Origin: Cryobacterium tepidiphilum
GTDB lineage: Bacteria; Actinomycetota; Actinomycetes; Actinomycetales; Microbacteriaceae
DNA length: 64,000 bases
Assembly: GCF_003716325.1 (NCBI RefSeq)
Contig: NZ_RDSR01000001.1
Coordinates: 218,157 to 282,156 of the forward strand
Direction of reading: 5' to 3'
Shown here: positions 51,273 to 60,369 of the stretch, one piece after another
Numbering within the stretch: the first letter of the stretch is position 1
How the letters are laid out: the number at the start of each line of letters is the position of its first letter
Position numbers and translations under genes: made by a program
The notes under the pieces: generated by a model
Databases searched by the model: none
Told to the model about the DNA's origin: nothing
What the model saw: only the letters and a program-made list of their open reading frames with translations

Positions 51273-52637
51273 TCAGTCCCGAAGCTCGACGAACTGCGGG
51301 GCCTGCTTGCGGAACATGCGCGTCACGCAGAGCACGTACGCCAGTCCGATGGCCACCCAGATGAAGCCGACGATCATGGCGCTCGGTTCCAGGCTGAACC
51401 AGAGCGCCACGTTGATGACCACGCCGATGGCGGGCACGACCACGTGGCCGATGACGCTGGCGCCCGATTTGCCCTTCAGGAAGCGCAAGTAGTGCGCGAT
51501 GACCGAGAGGTTCACGAAGGCGAAGGCCACGAAGGCGCCGAAGTTGATCAGCGAGGCGGCCTGGTACAAGTCGAGGAAGACGGCGGAGGAGGCCAGCACG
51601 GCGATGAGCAGGATGTTGATCACGGGAATTCCCGATTTCGGGTGAACGTAGCCGAACACCTTGCGGGGAAGCACGCCGTCTCTTCCCATGGCAAACAGCA
51701 ACCGGGCGGCGCTCATCTGCTGCGTCAGCCCGCAGCCCAGCACGGCGATGAGGTAGCCGGCCAGGAACACGGCCTGGAAGAACGCTCCGCCGATGTATTT
51801 CGCCATCTCGGGCGATGCGCCGGCGATATCGGCGATCTCGCTGACATCCGGGAACAGCACCTGCATGAAGTAGGTGATCCCCACGAAGAAGACCCCGGCG
51901 GCAGCGACGATGATGAAGATCGCCCGGGGGACATCGCGCTTGGGATTGATCGCCTCTTCAGACAGCGTGGTCACCGCGTCGAACCCCAGGAATGACAGCG
52001 CGAGGATCGAGGCCCCGGCGGCCACGGCCGGCACGTCCAGCCCGGGGGAGACGAACGGGGTCACGGAGAATTCCGCCCCGCGTGCCCCGTCGACGATGTT
52101 CTTGATCGTGAACGCGACGAACGCGACCGCGACGATCACCTGGATGATGACGAGGGCGTAGTTCACCTTCACCGCCAGCCTGATGCCGACCAGGTTGAGA
52201 ACCGTGCAGATCACGATCGTCGACACGATCCACACCCAGGCGGGAACGCTCGGGAACGCCGCACCCATGTAAATGCTCGACAAAAGCGCATTGATCATCG
52301 GCAGGAACAGGTAGTCGAGGGTGGCCGCCCAGCCGACCAGGAAGCCCAGGTGCGAACTGATGGTCTTGCGGGTGTACGTGTAGGCCGAACCGGCCTGCGG
52401 GTAGACGCGAACCATCTTCGCGTAGCTGAACGCCGTGAACAGCACGGCCACGAGAATGAGGAGGTAGGCGAGCGGCACGTGGCCGCCGGTGGTGTCGGCG
52501 ACGATGCCGAAGGTGTCGAACACGGCCAGCGGCGCCATGTACGCGAGCCCGATGAAGACGATATGGCGGAGCTTCAGGCTTCGCTTGAGCGTGCCCGGTT
52601 GCGACGCAATGGGGGTCGGTGTCTTGGTCAGTGCCAT
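51273..52637 (-). CDS. APC-family amino-acid/polyamine permease (first paralogue)
   Basis: The 454-residue membrane protein has about 12 helices and the APC start KLRHIVFIGLAYMAPLAVFD, then the AFSYAKMVRVYPQAGSAY motif, LSFLGFDAVTTLSEEAINP and QQMSAARLLFAMGRDGVLPR. The ATG at 52637 follows AAAGGAG. It lies 63 bp downstream of the amidohydrolase gene in the same direction, so it probably imports the compound that enzyme acts on. It is closely similar along its length to the permease at 55115-56503. Confidence 0.88.
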   Translation of the reverse strand: MALTKTPTPIASQPGTLKRSLKLRHIVFIGLAYMAPLAVFDTFGIVADTTGGHVPLAYLLILVAVLFTAFSYAKMVRVYPQAGSAYTYTRKTISSHLGFLVGWAATLDYLFLPMINALLSSIYMGAAFPSVPAWVWIVSTIVICTVLNLVGIRLAVKVNYALVIIQVIVAVAFVAFTIKNIVDGARGAEFSVTPFVSPGLDVPAVAAGASILALSFLGFDAVTTLSEEAINPKRDVPRAIFIIVAAAGVFFVGITYFMQVLFPDVSEIADIAGASPEMAKYIGGAFFQAVFLAGYLIAVLGCGLTQQMSAARLLFAMGRDGVLPRKVFGYVHPKSGIPVINILLIAVLASSAVFLDLYQAASLINFGAFVAFAFVNLSVIAHYLRFLKGKSGASVIGHVVVPAIGVVINVALWFSLEPSAMIVGFIWVAIGLAYVLCVTRMFRKQAPQFVELRD

Positions 52638-52700
52638 GGGAAAAGCTCCTTTGCTTTCGATCTCAGTTGTCAAACGGATGACGCGTCGTGGCCGGTCCTG

Positions 52701-54329
52701 CTATCCCGCGGTCCACTCCTCGCGGGCATCGTGAATCGCCTCGCCGGCCACGATGGTGAGGTCCGAACGCTGCTCAAGCAGTTCCTGGGGCTCGAGGTCG
52801 TACAGGTTCTCGGACCACACCACCAGGTCCGCTTCCGCTCCGGGCCGCAGCGTCCCCAGGGTCTGCTCGGCATGCCACGCCCAGGCCCCGGCGCTGGTGT
52901 AAGAGTGCAACGCGGCGTCGAGGCCGACGCGTTCGGCCGGCGTCCACGCGTCCTTGCCGCTGAGGCCGGCGCGGGTCATGGCGCTGAAGAGACCGACGAG
53001 CGGATCCATCTCCCCGACCTGCCAGTCGCTGGAGAACGCCACGTGTGCGCCGGAGTCGATGAGAGATCGGAAGCGCCAGGCCCGGTCCCAGCGCTCCTCG
53101 CCGATGTTGTCCATCCAGGTTCCCGCCACCAGGTCGGGTGAGGCGTGCCGGGGCTGCATGGCGGCCACCACGCCGAGCTCGCGGAACCGGGGGAGATCCT
53201 CCGGGGACAGGCACTCCACGTGCACGACGCCGTGCCGACGATCGACGGTCTGGTTGCGGGACTGGGCGGCGGCGACGGCGTCCAGGACCATGCGCACACC
53301 CCAGTCCCCGGTCGCGTGCGTGTGAATCTGGAAACCCAGCCTGTCGAGTTCCACGAAGAGGTCCAGGAATTCCGCCGGAGGGAGGGTCGGCGCCCCGCGG
53401 TTGCCGGGGCGGTTCGCGTAATCCTCGAGCATCGCCGCTGTGTGCGGTTCGATGACGTCGTCGGCATAGAGCTTCACGGGGCCAAGGCGCAGCCGTTTGC
53501 TCGCCGGTGCTCGGTCGACGGCGTCGCGAAGAGCGCGCCGGACGTCGCCGTTCGCTCCGATCGGGTGATACAGGGCCGCGATCACTCGGGAGAGCATCTC
53601 GCCCTCGGCCTCCGCGCGGAACATGAGGTCGAGCTCGGCGAGGGGGACCTGCGGCTCCACCACGGTCGTGATCCCGAGCTCTGCGGCCATGCGCAGGCTG
53701 CCGAGCAGCTTGCGATATCGGCGATCGGGCGAATACATCGGGATGTCGCGCTGCAACGCCCTCAAGCCGTCGCGGGTCATGGCGCTCGTATAGAAATCCG
53801 TCACCCAGCCGGTCGGTTCGCCGGTCGCACCGTCCAGTTCCGGGTTGCCCCAGGCGATTGCTCCGCCTCCCGTGATTCCCAGTGCGGATAGGGCGGCATG
53901 GTTCAGCCAGACCGAGTGCTGGTCGTAGGTCGTGACGAAAATGGGCCGATCGGTCAGCCCGCGTAGGTCGTCGGCATTGGGCCGACGGCCCTCCACGACC
54001 GAATACACCGCGTTCTCGGCACAGATCCAGCTCAATTCCGGGTGTTGTGCCGCGTGCTCCCGGATGCGGCGGCGCACGTCGGCGAGGTCGGTGGCGCCTT
54101 CGAGGCTCACCGCCTCCTCATCGAAACCGAGCAGCAGATGATTGTGCGAATCGATGATCCCGGGCGTGAGCAACCGTCCAGCCAGCGCTGTGGTCGCGCG
54201 GGCGGGAGGGGCATCCGCTGCATTTCCGATGAAGCTGATCGTGCCGTTGGTGATTCCGACGGCCTCGGCCCACGGCCGGTCGCGATCGAAGGTGCGGATC
54301 ACGCCTCCGGTGAGCAGGGTATCGAGCAT
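52701..54329 (-). CDS. YtcJ-like metal-dependent amidohydrolase
   Basis: The 542-residue protein belongs to the amidohydrolase superfamily YtcJ/exoenzyme-regulatory group: LLTGGVIRTFDRDRPWAEAV at the N-terminus, the metal motif PGIIDSHNHLLLGFDEEA (HxH), HTHATGDWGVRMVLDA, HVECLSPEDL, FSSDWQVGEMDPL (catalytic Asp region) and the ending AEADLVVWSENLY. Such enzymes hydrolyse amides, hydantoins or formamides; substrate unknown. It is transcribed with the APC permease gene and divergent from a TetR gene. Confidence 0.87.
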   Translation of the reverse strand: MLDTLLTGGVIRTFDRDRPWAEAVGITNGTISFIGNAADAPPARATTALAGRLLTPGIIDSHNHLLLGFDEEAVSLEGATDLADVRRRIREHAAQHPELSWICAENAVYSVVEGRRPNADDLRGLTDRPIFVTTYDQHSVWLNHAALSALGITGGGAIAWGNPELDGATGEPTGWVTDFYTSAMTRDGLRALQRDIPMYSPDRRYRKLLGSLRMAAELGITTVVEPQVPLAELDLMFRAEAEGEMLSRVIAALYHPIGANGDVRRALRDAVDRAPASKRLRLGPVKLYADDVIEPHTAAMLEDYANRPGNRGAPTLPPAEFLDLFVELDRLGFQIHTHATGDWGVRMVLDAVAAAQSRNQTVDRRHGVVHVECLSPEDLPRFRELGVVAAMQPRHASPDLVAGTWMDNIGEERWDRAWRFRSLIDSGAHVAFSSDWQVGEMDPLVGLFSAMTRAGLSGKDAWTPAERVGLDAALHSYTSAGAWAWHAEQTLGTLRPGAEADLVVWSENLYDLEPQELLEQRSDLTIVAGEAIHDAREEWTAG

Positions 54330-54362
54330 GGCGGTCCACGGTCTCCTTGTGTCGAGCTGCGA

Positions 54363-54388
54363 GTTCTTTTACATCGGTGTGAAAAAAC
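54363..54388. promoter_or_regulatory. Candidate TetR operator in the divergent promoter
   Basis: GTTCTTTTACA (54363-54373) and TGTGAAAAAAC (54378-54388) are an imperfect inverted repeat (9 of 11 paired) with 4-base centre, midway between the divergent amidohydrolase and TetR starts. The region is markedly AT-rich for this genome. Confidence 0.55.
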
Positions 54389-54428
54389 TTCTTGGAGTGT
54401 GGCACGGGCCGTGCGCTACTGTCAAGGA

Positions 54429-55040
54429 ATGGGTCGTCCGAGCACCAGGGAGAAGCGCCGGCAGGACCTCATCCAGGCCGCGCTCGATGCGGCCGCGGGC
54501 CATGGCCTCAGGCAGCTGTCGATGTCGGATGTCGCGAACCAGGCGGGTCTGACCCGGAGCGCGTTGCTGTATTACTACGAAGATCTCGATGAACTGCTGG
54601 TCGATGCTCATGCCGCGGGAAACGCTCGCCTCGGCGACGCCCGGGACGCGTTGGTGGCGGCACAGGAGACGCCGGGCCGGATGTTGGCGGCGGCGATCGA
54701 CGCTGGGCTCCCCGAGGGTCCCGACGACACCCTCATGCGTTCGCTGTACGAGTTCGATGTGCTCGCCGGCAAGTCGCCCGTCCATGACCGGCTGGTCAAG
54801 GCGATGTACGAGCGCCAGCTCGCGGTGTACCGAAGCGTGCTGGAGTTCGGAAGCGATCAGGGTGACTTCGAATTGCGCGGCGACGTACCCGATATCGCGA
54901 TGAACTTCGTGGCCCTCGAGGACGCGTACGGATTGCACATCGTGGGCGGCAACAGCCTGGTGAGCGTGGCGGATGCGAGGCGGGCGATCCGCCTCTATGC
55001 CCAGCAGGCAGGGTGCCCGGTGCCGCCGCCCGGCGACTGA
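54429..55040 (+). CDS. TetR-family regulator, divergent from the amidohydrolase
   Basis: The 203-residue protein has the TetR HTH at the N-terminus (RRQDLIQAALDAAAGHGL ... VANQAGLTRSALLYYYEDLDEL) and a helical C-terminal domain of the TetR_C type seen in regulators of polyamine or choline uptake (for example BetI-like lengths). It probably represses the divergent amidohydrolase-permease operon. It is convergent with the second APC permease gene; a hairpin separates them. Confidence 0.85.
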   Translation: MGRPSTREKRRQDLIQAALDAAAGHGLRQLSMSDVANQAGLTRSALLYYYEDLDELLVDAHAAGNARLGDARDALVAAQETPGRMLAAAIDAGLPEGPDDTLMRSLYEFDVLAGKSPVHDRLVKAMYERQLAVYRSVLEFGSDQGDFELRGDVPDIAMNFVALEDAYGLHIVGGNSLVSVADARRAIRLYAQQAGCPVPPPGD

Positions 55041-55069
55041 ACCGGCACGGTCGGACCAACCCCGTTCGT

Positions 55070-55098
55070 TCCAACAGGCCGCGCCCAGGCCTGTTGGA
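55070..55098. terminator. Bidirectional terminator between TetR gene and APC permease
   Basis: Perfect stem TCCAACAGGCC / GGCCTGTTGGA with a 7-base loop, between two convergent genes. Confidence 0.8.
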
Positions 55099-55114
55099 CT
55101 CAGGCCCAGTCGGC

Positions 55115-56503
55115 TCAGACCGGTTCGGCGGCGCGCTCCCGCGCGGGCACCTCGTCGGCCTCATCGAAGGCCATCTCCGGCACCGGGCGGCGGAACCCGC
55201 GGGTGAGCCAGAGTAGGTAGACGACTCCGATCACGGTCCAGGTGAGCCCCACCGTCATCGCCAGCGGGTCGAGGTTCGCCCAGAGGTAGGCGTTGATGAG
55301 GAACCCGAGGGCGGGCGCGACGATCCAACCGAGCGCTGAACCCTCGAGCTGTACGCCGCGGCGACGGATGCGGAACGCGATCACCGACAGGTTCACGAAT
55401 GCGAAGGCGGTGAATGCACCGAAGTTGATCAGTGACGTGGCGGCGCCCAGGTCGAGCATCAGTGCGCTCAGGGCGACGACGCCGACGGCGATGATGTTCA
55501 GGACCGGCGTGCCGAACTTCGGGCTGATGTAGCCGAAGAAGCGCGTGAACAGGATCCCGTCGCGGCCCATCGCGTAGAGCAGGCGGGAGGCGCTGGTCTG
55601 CGAGGCGAGGCCCGACGACAGCACCGAGATGAACGCGCCTGAGAGGAAGACGGTCTGGAACACGATGCCGCCGATGACCAGCGCGATATAGGGGGAGGCG
55701 CTCTCGGTCTCGGAGGTGATCTGCTCCAGTGCGGCCAGGTCGGGGACCAGAGTCTGCATGCAGTAGGTGACGACGACGAAGAACATCGCTCCGAGTGCCG
55801 CGACCCACATGATCGCGCGCGGCATGGTCTTGCGCGGTTCGATGGTCTCCTCCGACAGCGTGGTGACGGCGTCGAAGCCGAGGAACGCGAGCGCGAGCAC
55901 CGAGGCGCCGCCGATGAGGCTCGCGGTGTCCATGTCGACCGCGTAGAACGGGGCGAGGGAGAACTGGAGGGCGTTGTCCGCCAGGATCGCGCCGATCGTG
56001 AGGGCGACGAACACGACGGCGATCACGGCCTGGAATACGACCATGACCATGTTCGCGAGGGCGCTGATCTTCACGCCCACGATGTTGAGGATCGTGACGA
56101 TCGCGATGAGGCCGACGATCCACACCCAGCCGGGCACGGCGGGGAACTCCGCCGAGAGGTAGATGTCGGCGAGCAGGGCGTTGATCATCGGCAGGAACAG
56201 GTAGTCGAGCAGGGCCGCCCAGCCCACCAGGAAGCCGAGGCCGGGGTGGATGGTCTTGCGCGTGTAGGTGTACGCCGAACCGGCGGAGGGGTAGACCCGC
56301 ACCATCTTCGCGTAGCTGAAGGCGGTGAAGATGATCGCGATCGTGACGATGATGTACGAGGCCGGCACGTGCCCGTTGGTCATCTCGGTGACGATGCCGA
56401 ACGTGTCGAACACCGCGAACGGCGACATGTAGGCGAGGCCGATGAACACGACGTGCCGCAGCTTCAAGCGGCGGCGCAGGGTTCCGGGGTGCGTGGTGTC
56501 CAT
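55115..56503 (-). CDS. APC-family amino-acid/polyamine permease (second paralogue)
   Basis: The 462-residue membrane protein has the same architecture as the permease at 51273-52637, sharing LKLRHVVFIGLAYMSPFAVF, AFSYAKMVRVYPSAGSAYTY, FLVGWAALLDYLFLPMINAL and LGFDAVTTLSEETIEP. The two look like products of a local duplication with later divergence. The ATG at 56503 follows AGAGAGG. A perfect 16-bp palindrome with LacI-type character is 41 bp upstream. Substrate is unknown; agmatine or another polyamine is a reasonable guess given the nearby agmatine deiminase. Confidence 0.88.
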   Translation of the reverse strand: MDTTHPGTLRRRLKLRHVVFIGLAYMSPFAVFDTFGIVTEMTNGHVPASYIIVTIAIIFTAFSYAKMVRVYPSAGSAYTYTRKTIHPGLGFLVGWAALLDYLFLPMINALLADIYLSAEFPAVPGWVWIVGLIAIVTILNIVGVKISALANMVMVVFQAVIAVVFVALTIGAILADNALQFSLAPFYAVDMDTASLIGGASVLALAFLGFDAVTTLSEETIEPRKTMPRAIMWVAALGAMFFVVVTYCMQTLVPDLAALEQITSETESASPYIALVIGGIVFQTVFLSGAFISVLSSGLASQTSASRLLYAMGRDGILFTRFFGYISPKFGTPVLNIIAVGVVALSALMLDLGAATSLINFGAFTAFAFVNLSVIAFRIRRRGVQLEGSALGWIVAPALGFLINAYLWANLDPLAMTVGLTWTVIGVVYLLWLTRGFRRPVPEMAFDEADEVPARERAAEPV

Positions 56504-56814
56504 GGGGTACCTCTCTGTAACCGGTAGGAGCAATCCGAGATCCGCAGAATCGATTCTGCAACGGGTCGGCATGAGCGTAGCCCGTGTTCCGCCCGCTCGT
56601 CAATACGCGCGCGCAACGAGCGCCGTGATGAGCCCACCTGTGCCTGTTGACGCCGCTGGAGCCCGGCAGGAGATTTAAGCCGACGCGATGGAGGACGAAG
56701 CCATGGTGGTCGCGGCGGAAGCCGCCGGGGAGAACACAATGCGTTGATCTGTGTTCGAAACGCCCCGCTCCGGGTTGACACGGGTAGGCGACCAGATCGC
56801 GAGAGGATGGAATC
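56504..56814. other. Gene-free control region upstream of the second APC permease
   Basis: About 310 bp between the divergent permease and the accessory gene at 56815. It holds the 16-bp palindrome at 56544-56559 and a TTGACA-like box near 56777, and GC falls through it. I see no convincing small gene. Confidence 0.5.
56544..56559. promoter_or_regulatory. LacI-type operator upstream of the APC permease
   Basis: GCAGAATCGATTCTGC is a perfect 16-bp palindrome with the AANCGNTT core and central CG typical of LacI-family binding sites, 41 bp upstream of the permease start. A LacI-family gene lies 2.7 kb away at 59255-60262. Confidence 0.65.
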
Positions 56815-57720
56815 GTGATCCAGCCTGAACCTGACGACCAAGCACAGCCACCAGGGCAGATCCACCTGGTTGGTGGCGTGAACTTTTCGACCTGGCCCGA
56901 CCTCAAGTGGGCCCGTGGGAACACCCACACAAAGGCTCTCGAGGCGAGTTTCGTCGAGTGGTCGGCAAGCGCCCCCGTGTCGGTCGAGGGCGTTCTGCGA
57001 GACGACCGCCAGGGAATTGACTTGGTAGCGAGCGTGCCCCGCGGCATCCCGAAACACGAGTGGGCGCTCCTGCTCGGGGACGCATTGCACAACTTCCGAA
57101 GCGCGTTCGACGCGCTCGCTTGGGGCATGGCGCATTTCAACGACGCTCAGCCCAGTAAGCCCAAGTCGATCTACTTCCCGATCTGCAACGACCAGAAGCA
57201 GTGGAATGACGCCGTGAAGTCATGGGTGGGCGAACTCGACCCCGAGTTCCAACATCGGCTCCACGTCTTGCAACCGTTCAACTACCTGCCGCCGGGGATG
57301 CTCTCGTTGCTCCGGATGCTTCACGACCTTGATATTCAGGACAAGCACAAGGACTTCCTGACCGTATCGGCGGACATGAACGGGCTGAGTCTCGACGGGG
57401 CGTTCTTCAAGTACGAGGATGCAGACGTGGTCGCGACGCCACGTCTGGAGATGAGAACCGACGTGAAGTTCGGCGACGGTGTGGTGCTCGGGACTCTGCA
57501 CGCCGGTGCGAACATCGAGACGCTAGGCCGGATGATCCTGCGACCAGTGATGCAGGTTCAATTAACTTGGGAGGGCCAGACGTTCGACGTTGGCTCGATG
57601 CTCACGCAGTTCGTTACGGAGACGCGGCGGCACCTGGACATCTTGATGCACGGGCTCGCGCCGCTCGACGACGGCGAAGGTGAGTGGTTGCCATTGGACG
57701 TCGAGTCGCTACCGTCCTAG
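56815..57720 (+). CDS. Accessory protein of unknown function
   Basis: I do not recognise a named family for this 301-residue protein. It is soluble; the segment LLGDALHNFRSAFDALAWGM (about residues 85-104) resembles a helix seen in actinobacterial and phage-associated hypothetical proteins with an H-N-x-R-x-x-x-D pattern, and a DIQDKHKDF segment follows near 178. Start is GTG. Codon use is less GC-rich than in the flanking genes and Trp/Phe/Asn are more frequent, which suggests transfer. No defence, phage or mobile marker is adjacent. Confidence 0.65.
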   Translation: MIQPEPDDQAQPPGQIHLVGGVNFSTWPDLKWARGNTHTKALEASFVEWSASAPVSVEGVLRDDRQGIDLVASVPRGIPKHEWALLLGDALHNFRSAFDALAWGMAHFNDAQPSKPKSIYFPICNDQKQWNDAVKSWVGELDPEFQHRLHVLQPFNYLPPGMLSLLRMLHDLDIQDKHKDFLTVSADMNGLSLDGAFFKYEDADVVATPRLEMRTDVKFGDGVVLGTLHAGANIETLGRMILRPVMQVQLTWEGQTFDVGSMLTQFVTETRRHLDILMHGLAPLDDGEGEWLPLDVESLPS

Positions 57721-58061
57721 GAACTTGCTGTGGGCCGCCACTCACGCTATCCGGCGATTGGGGCGGAACCACCCACGGCGTGGCCAGGAGCGTGGTAGCC
57801 GTACGATCTCGCGGAAGCGCTGGACCGCGCACATAGAGTGAATTGCGCCTCATGACTCCCTTGGAGTGAGCACACGTTTGCCATGACGGTCCTTTTGTAT
57901 AACCCCCGTTCTGCCTCAACGCGGCCTGAGTTGTCTGAATCCCAGGGGACGGTCTCTAAAGCCGCACCTCGACAGGAGCCACATTGAGCAAACCGCGCCG
58001 GAACATCGACAGACAGGTAATCGCTGACGGGAATTCTTGAATCGCCTCCTTGATCAGAGGA
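57721..58061. other. Gene-free stretch in the accessory patch
   Basis: About 340 bp of mixed GC (lower than average) between the accessory gene and the frameshifted gene. No convincing frame, repeat or terminator hairpin is visible. Confidence 0.4.
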
Positions 58062-59220
58062 ATGATGGCGGCGACTGAAGTGATGAATCCAGACGAATCT
58101 CTTGTCGAGTATGCGGCCCGGCGAGATGAGGTGGTCGCGGACACTGTGCGGAAAGTGCTGGAAGTAACCGACGGCACCGATGCTTTCGATGTCATCGAGT
58201 TGATGCGGCAACGGGGGATTGTCGCGCCGAGGCTCGGAGTCCAGGATGAAAACTTTGATGCTTCGGCAGCGGCGATCGAAGTGCTCGCAGTCATCTTGCT
58301 CGCGCGGGGAGAAAGAAGCGAGGGCGGCTCGGGCGCGCAAAAGGACAGAGCCCAGATAAGCATCGAGATTCTTCACAACCTCACCACGCAGGTCCTGGGA
58401 GTTGGCAATCTTGCATTGCTTGCTCAAGGCGAATTGGCGCAATCCGAGCTTTCGCAGTTGGCTGCCGACTACCAGGGATCAATTCTGAGTATCAGGAATC
58501 GACAGTATTCCTCCATCCATGGCGCAATCAATGGCGAGCTGTTCGGCGGCAAGGAAGCCATCGAACTGGGCCTCGGGTTCTCGTACTCAGACTTCATTGC
58601 GGTCCGAGAGTCGATCGACGATGAGTACCTCGATGGCCTGAATGCAGCCATGGCGGAGTTTGGTGAAGTCGCTGTGTCCTGGGCAGCCGACACGACGCTG
58701 CCGCAGAGCCCGGAGACAATCAGACGCGGGAGCGCGGAAGTTCCCATGGATTGTCTCTCTCCACGACATGGCTGTGATCTCGCAAATTCTCGAAAGGGCA
58801 CCTGAGTTCTTACTCTATTTGCGCCGTCGGACGGAGCCAGAAACTTCCAGACGCTTCAGCGCTATAGACGAGCTGGATTTGTTCATGCTCTACCTCAATG
58901 GCGGCCTCTACTTGGAACCCGACCCCGACCTCGTTTTTGAGTCCTATCCGAAGTCCCCACCCCCGTCCCCGTTCGATTATCGGCGCTTTGCTGAACAAGC
59001 GAAGGCGATACGAGTAGGCACGCACACGGATGCTCTGGATGCGTGGATGGAGCGGGATGACGTTCCCAGTGAAGCTGCGAAGCCCGTGTTCCGGTCGAAC
59101 CCCCGAGTGACTGCGATAGTTGACTTTCTCGGCGATGGCCAAGAGCCGGGCTGGTTCCGATTCGCGGCCGACCTACTCAATCTGTCCGATGAAACGCAGG
59201 CAGACTTAACTAACGGATCG
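58062..59220 (+). pseudogene. Frameshifted accessory gene of unknown function
   Basis: Two frames together make one protein. The first (58062 to about 58730) gives a helical region with FDVIELMRQRGIVAPRLG and SIEILHNLTTQVLGVGNLAL, ending ... PQSPETIRRG. The second frame then gives KFPWIVSLHDMAVISQILER, followed by FLLYLRRRTEPE, AIDELDLFMLYLNGGLY and DLVFESYPKSP. The W-I-V-S-L-H-D ... DELDLFMLYL pattern is one I have seen at the C-terminus of large actinobacterial hypothetical proteins. A one-base shift near 58725-58735 separates the halves, and the 3' end runs into the LacI gene region. A sequencing error cannot be excluded. Confidence 0.6.
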
Positions 59221-59254
59221 AACGAGATAGCGGCCAACGGATGCCGCTGCCGCG

Positions 59255-60262
59255 TCAGCGCGCCGGTCGCGTCGACTCCCTGGCCAGCAGCTCCGTCGGC
59301 AGTTCACGCACCTCGTGCTCGCGCGGCTCGGTCGCGTCGAGCACGTCGAGCAGCATCTGCGCGCACTCGTGCCCCACGGCACGGGGCCGGAGGTCGATGG
59401 CCGTGATGGGCGGCACGGCCGTCTGCATGACCACGCCGTCGACGTAGCTGGCCACCAGGAGGTCGGTGCCCACGTTCAGGCCGCGTGCGCGTGCCGCAGC
59501 GAGCGCGCCGACCGCCGCGCCGTCGGGCGCCGAGATGACGGCGTCGATGCCCACGCCGGCGTCCAGCAGTCGTCCCGTCGCCTCTTCCATGTCGGCCGGC
59601 GTGGAATCGAACGGAACCTCGGTCAGCAGCGGCTCCACCTCGTGCTCCCGGCACCAGTCGAGGTAGCCGGCACGCACGGCGCGACTCCAGTGCGAGGTCG
59701 TGTCAGGGGCGAGGAGCGCGGGCCGCTGCGCACCCTGCCCGGCCAGGTGGTCGAGCAGGCGCCGAATGGCATCGGGGTGGTCGGTCACCACCACGCCGTC
59801 CGGCTCCGGGAGGTCGGCCGGCCCGAACTCGCCGGTGACCGTCGGGATGCCGGCGGCGAGCAGCCGGCGGCCCACCGGGTCGTCGTCGAGCGGATCGACG
59901 ACGATCAGCCCGTCGAGGAGCTGGAACGCCGGGTCGGCGGGGTCGAGCGTCGTGGCCAGCAACACCAGGGAGACGTCGCGCGCGTGCGCGGCTTCTGCCG
60001 CCCCGAACGCGAAGTCCATGTAGTACGAGCGGCTGAAGACGTAGGCCGGGATGTACAGGCCGATGCTGAGCACACGGTCCTGGCGGAGCTTGCGCGCCCA
60101 GATGTTCGGCGCGTAGCCGAGTTGCTCGGCGACCCGCAGCACGTGGGCCCGCGTCTCCTCCGAGATGCGTCCGGTGCGGCTGAGCGCAGCGGACGCGGTC
60201 GTGCGCGAGACTCCCGCCTCACGCGCCACATCCAGCAGTGTGCGCGTACTCGCCCGAGGCAT
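59255..60262 (-). CDS. LacI-family transcriptional regulator
   Basis: The 335-residue protein has an N-terminal LacI HTH (TLLDVAREAGVSRTTASAAL and SRTGRISEETRAHVLRVAEQLGY) and a periplasmic-binding-protein-like effector domain (about 62-330, with LSIGLYIPAYVFSRSY and DGLIVVDPLDDDPVGRRLL). LacI regulators usually respond to sugars or nucleosides. The LacI-type palindrome upstream of the APC permease at 56.5 kb is a possible target. The amidase gene lies directly upstream in the same direction, separated by a nested palindrome. Confidence 0.88.
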   Translation of the reverse strand: MPRASTRTLLDVAREAGVSRTTASAALSRTGRISEETRAHVLRVAEQLGYAPNIWARKLRQDRVLSIGLYIPAYVFSRSYYMDFAFGAAEAAHARDVSLVLLATTLDPADPAFQLLDGLIVVDPLDDDPVGRRLLAAGIPTVTGEFGPADLPEPDGVVVTDHPDAIRRLLDHLAGQGAQRPALLAPDTTSHWSRAVRAGYLDWCREHEVEPLLTEVPFDSTPADMEEATGRLLDAGVGIDAVISAPDGAAVGALAAARARGLNVGTDLLVASYVDGVVMQTAVPPITAIDLRPRAVGHECAQMLLDVLDATEPREHEVRELPTELLARESTRPAR

Positions 60263-60301
60263 ATCGGGACACTATCACCCGCCTCATCGCGTCCGTTCTG
60301 A

Positions 60302-60369
60302 GTTGCGCGGGTTGATCGCCGTTGCGCGGGCTGAATTCAACCCGCGCAACGGCGTTCAACCCGCGCGAC
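60302..60369. repeat. Nested GC-rich palindrome at the amidase 3' end
   Basis: An inner 38-bp palindrome (60317-60354; arms CGCCGTTGCGCGGG / CCCGCGCAACGGCG around TGAATTCA with one mismatch) is enclosed by a second pair, GTTGCGCGGGTTGA (60302-60315) and TCAACCCGCGCGAC (60356-60369). The word GTTGCGCGGG thus occurs four times in alternating orientation. The amidase stop codon (60356-60358) is inside it. It may end the amidase transcript or be another repeat element. Confidence 0.75.

Noticed and set aside
60302..60369. Interpreting the nested palindrome as the operator of the LacI protein.
   Set aside because: It is far longer and more GC-rich than LacI sites, lacks the AANCGNTT core and contains the amidase stop codon; a terminator or repeat element is more likely.
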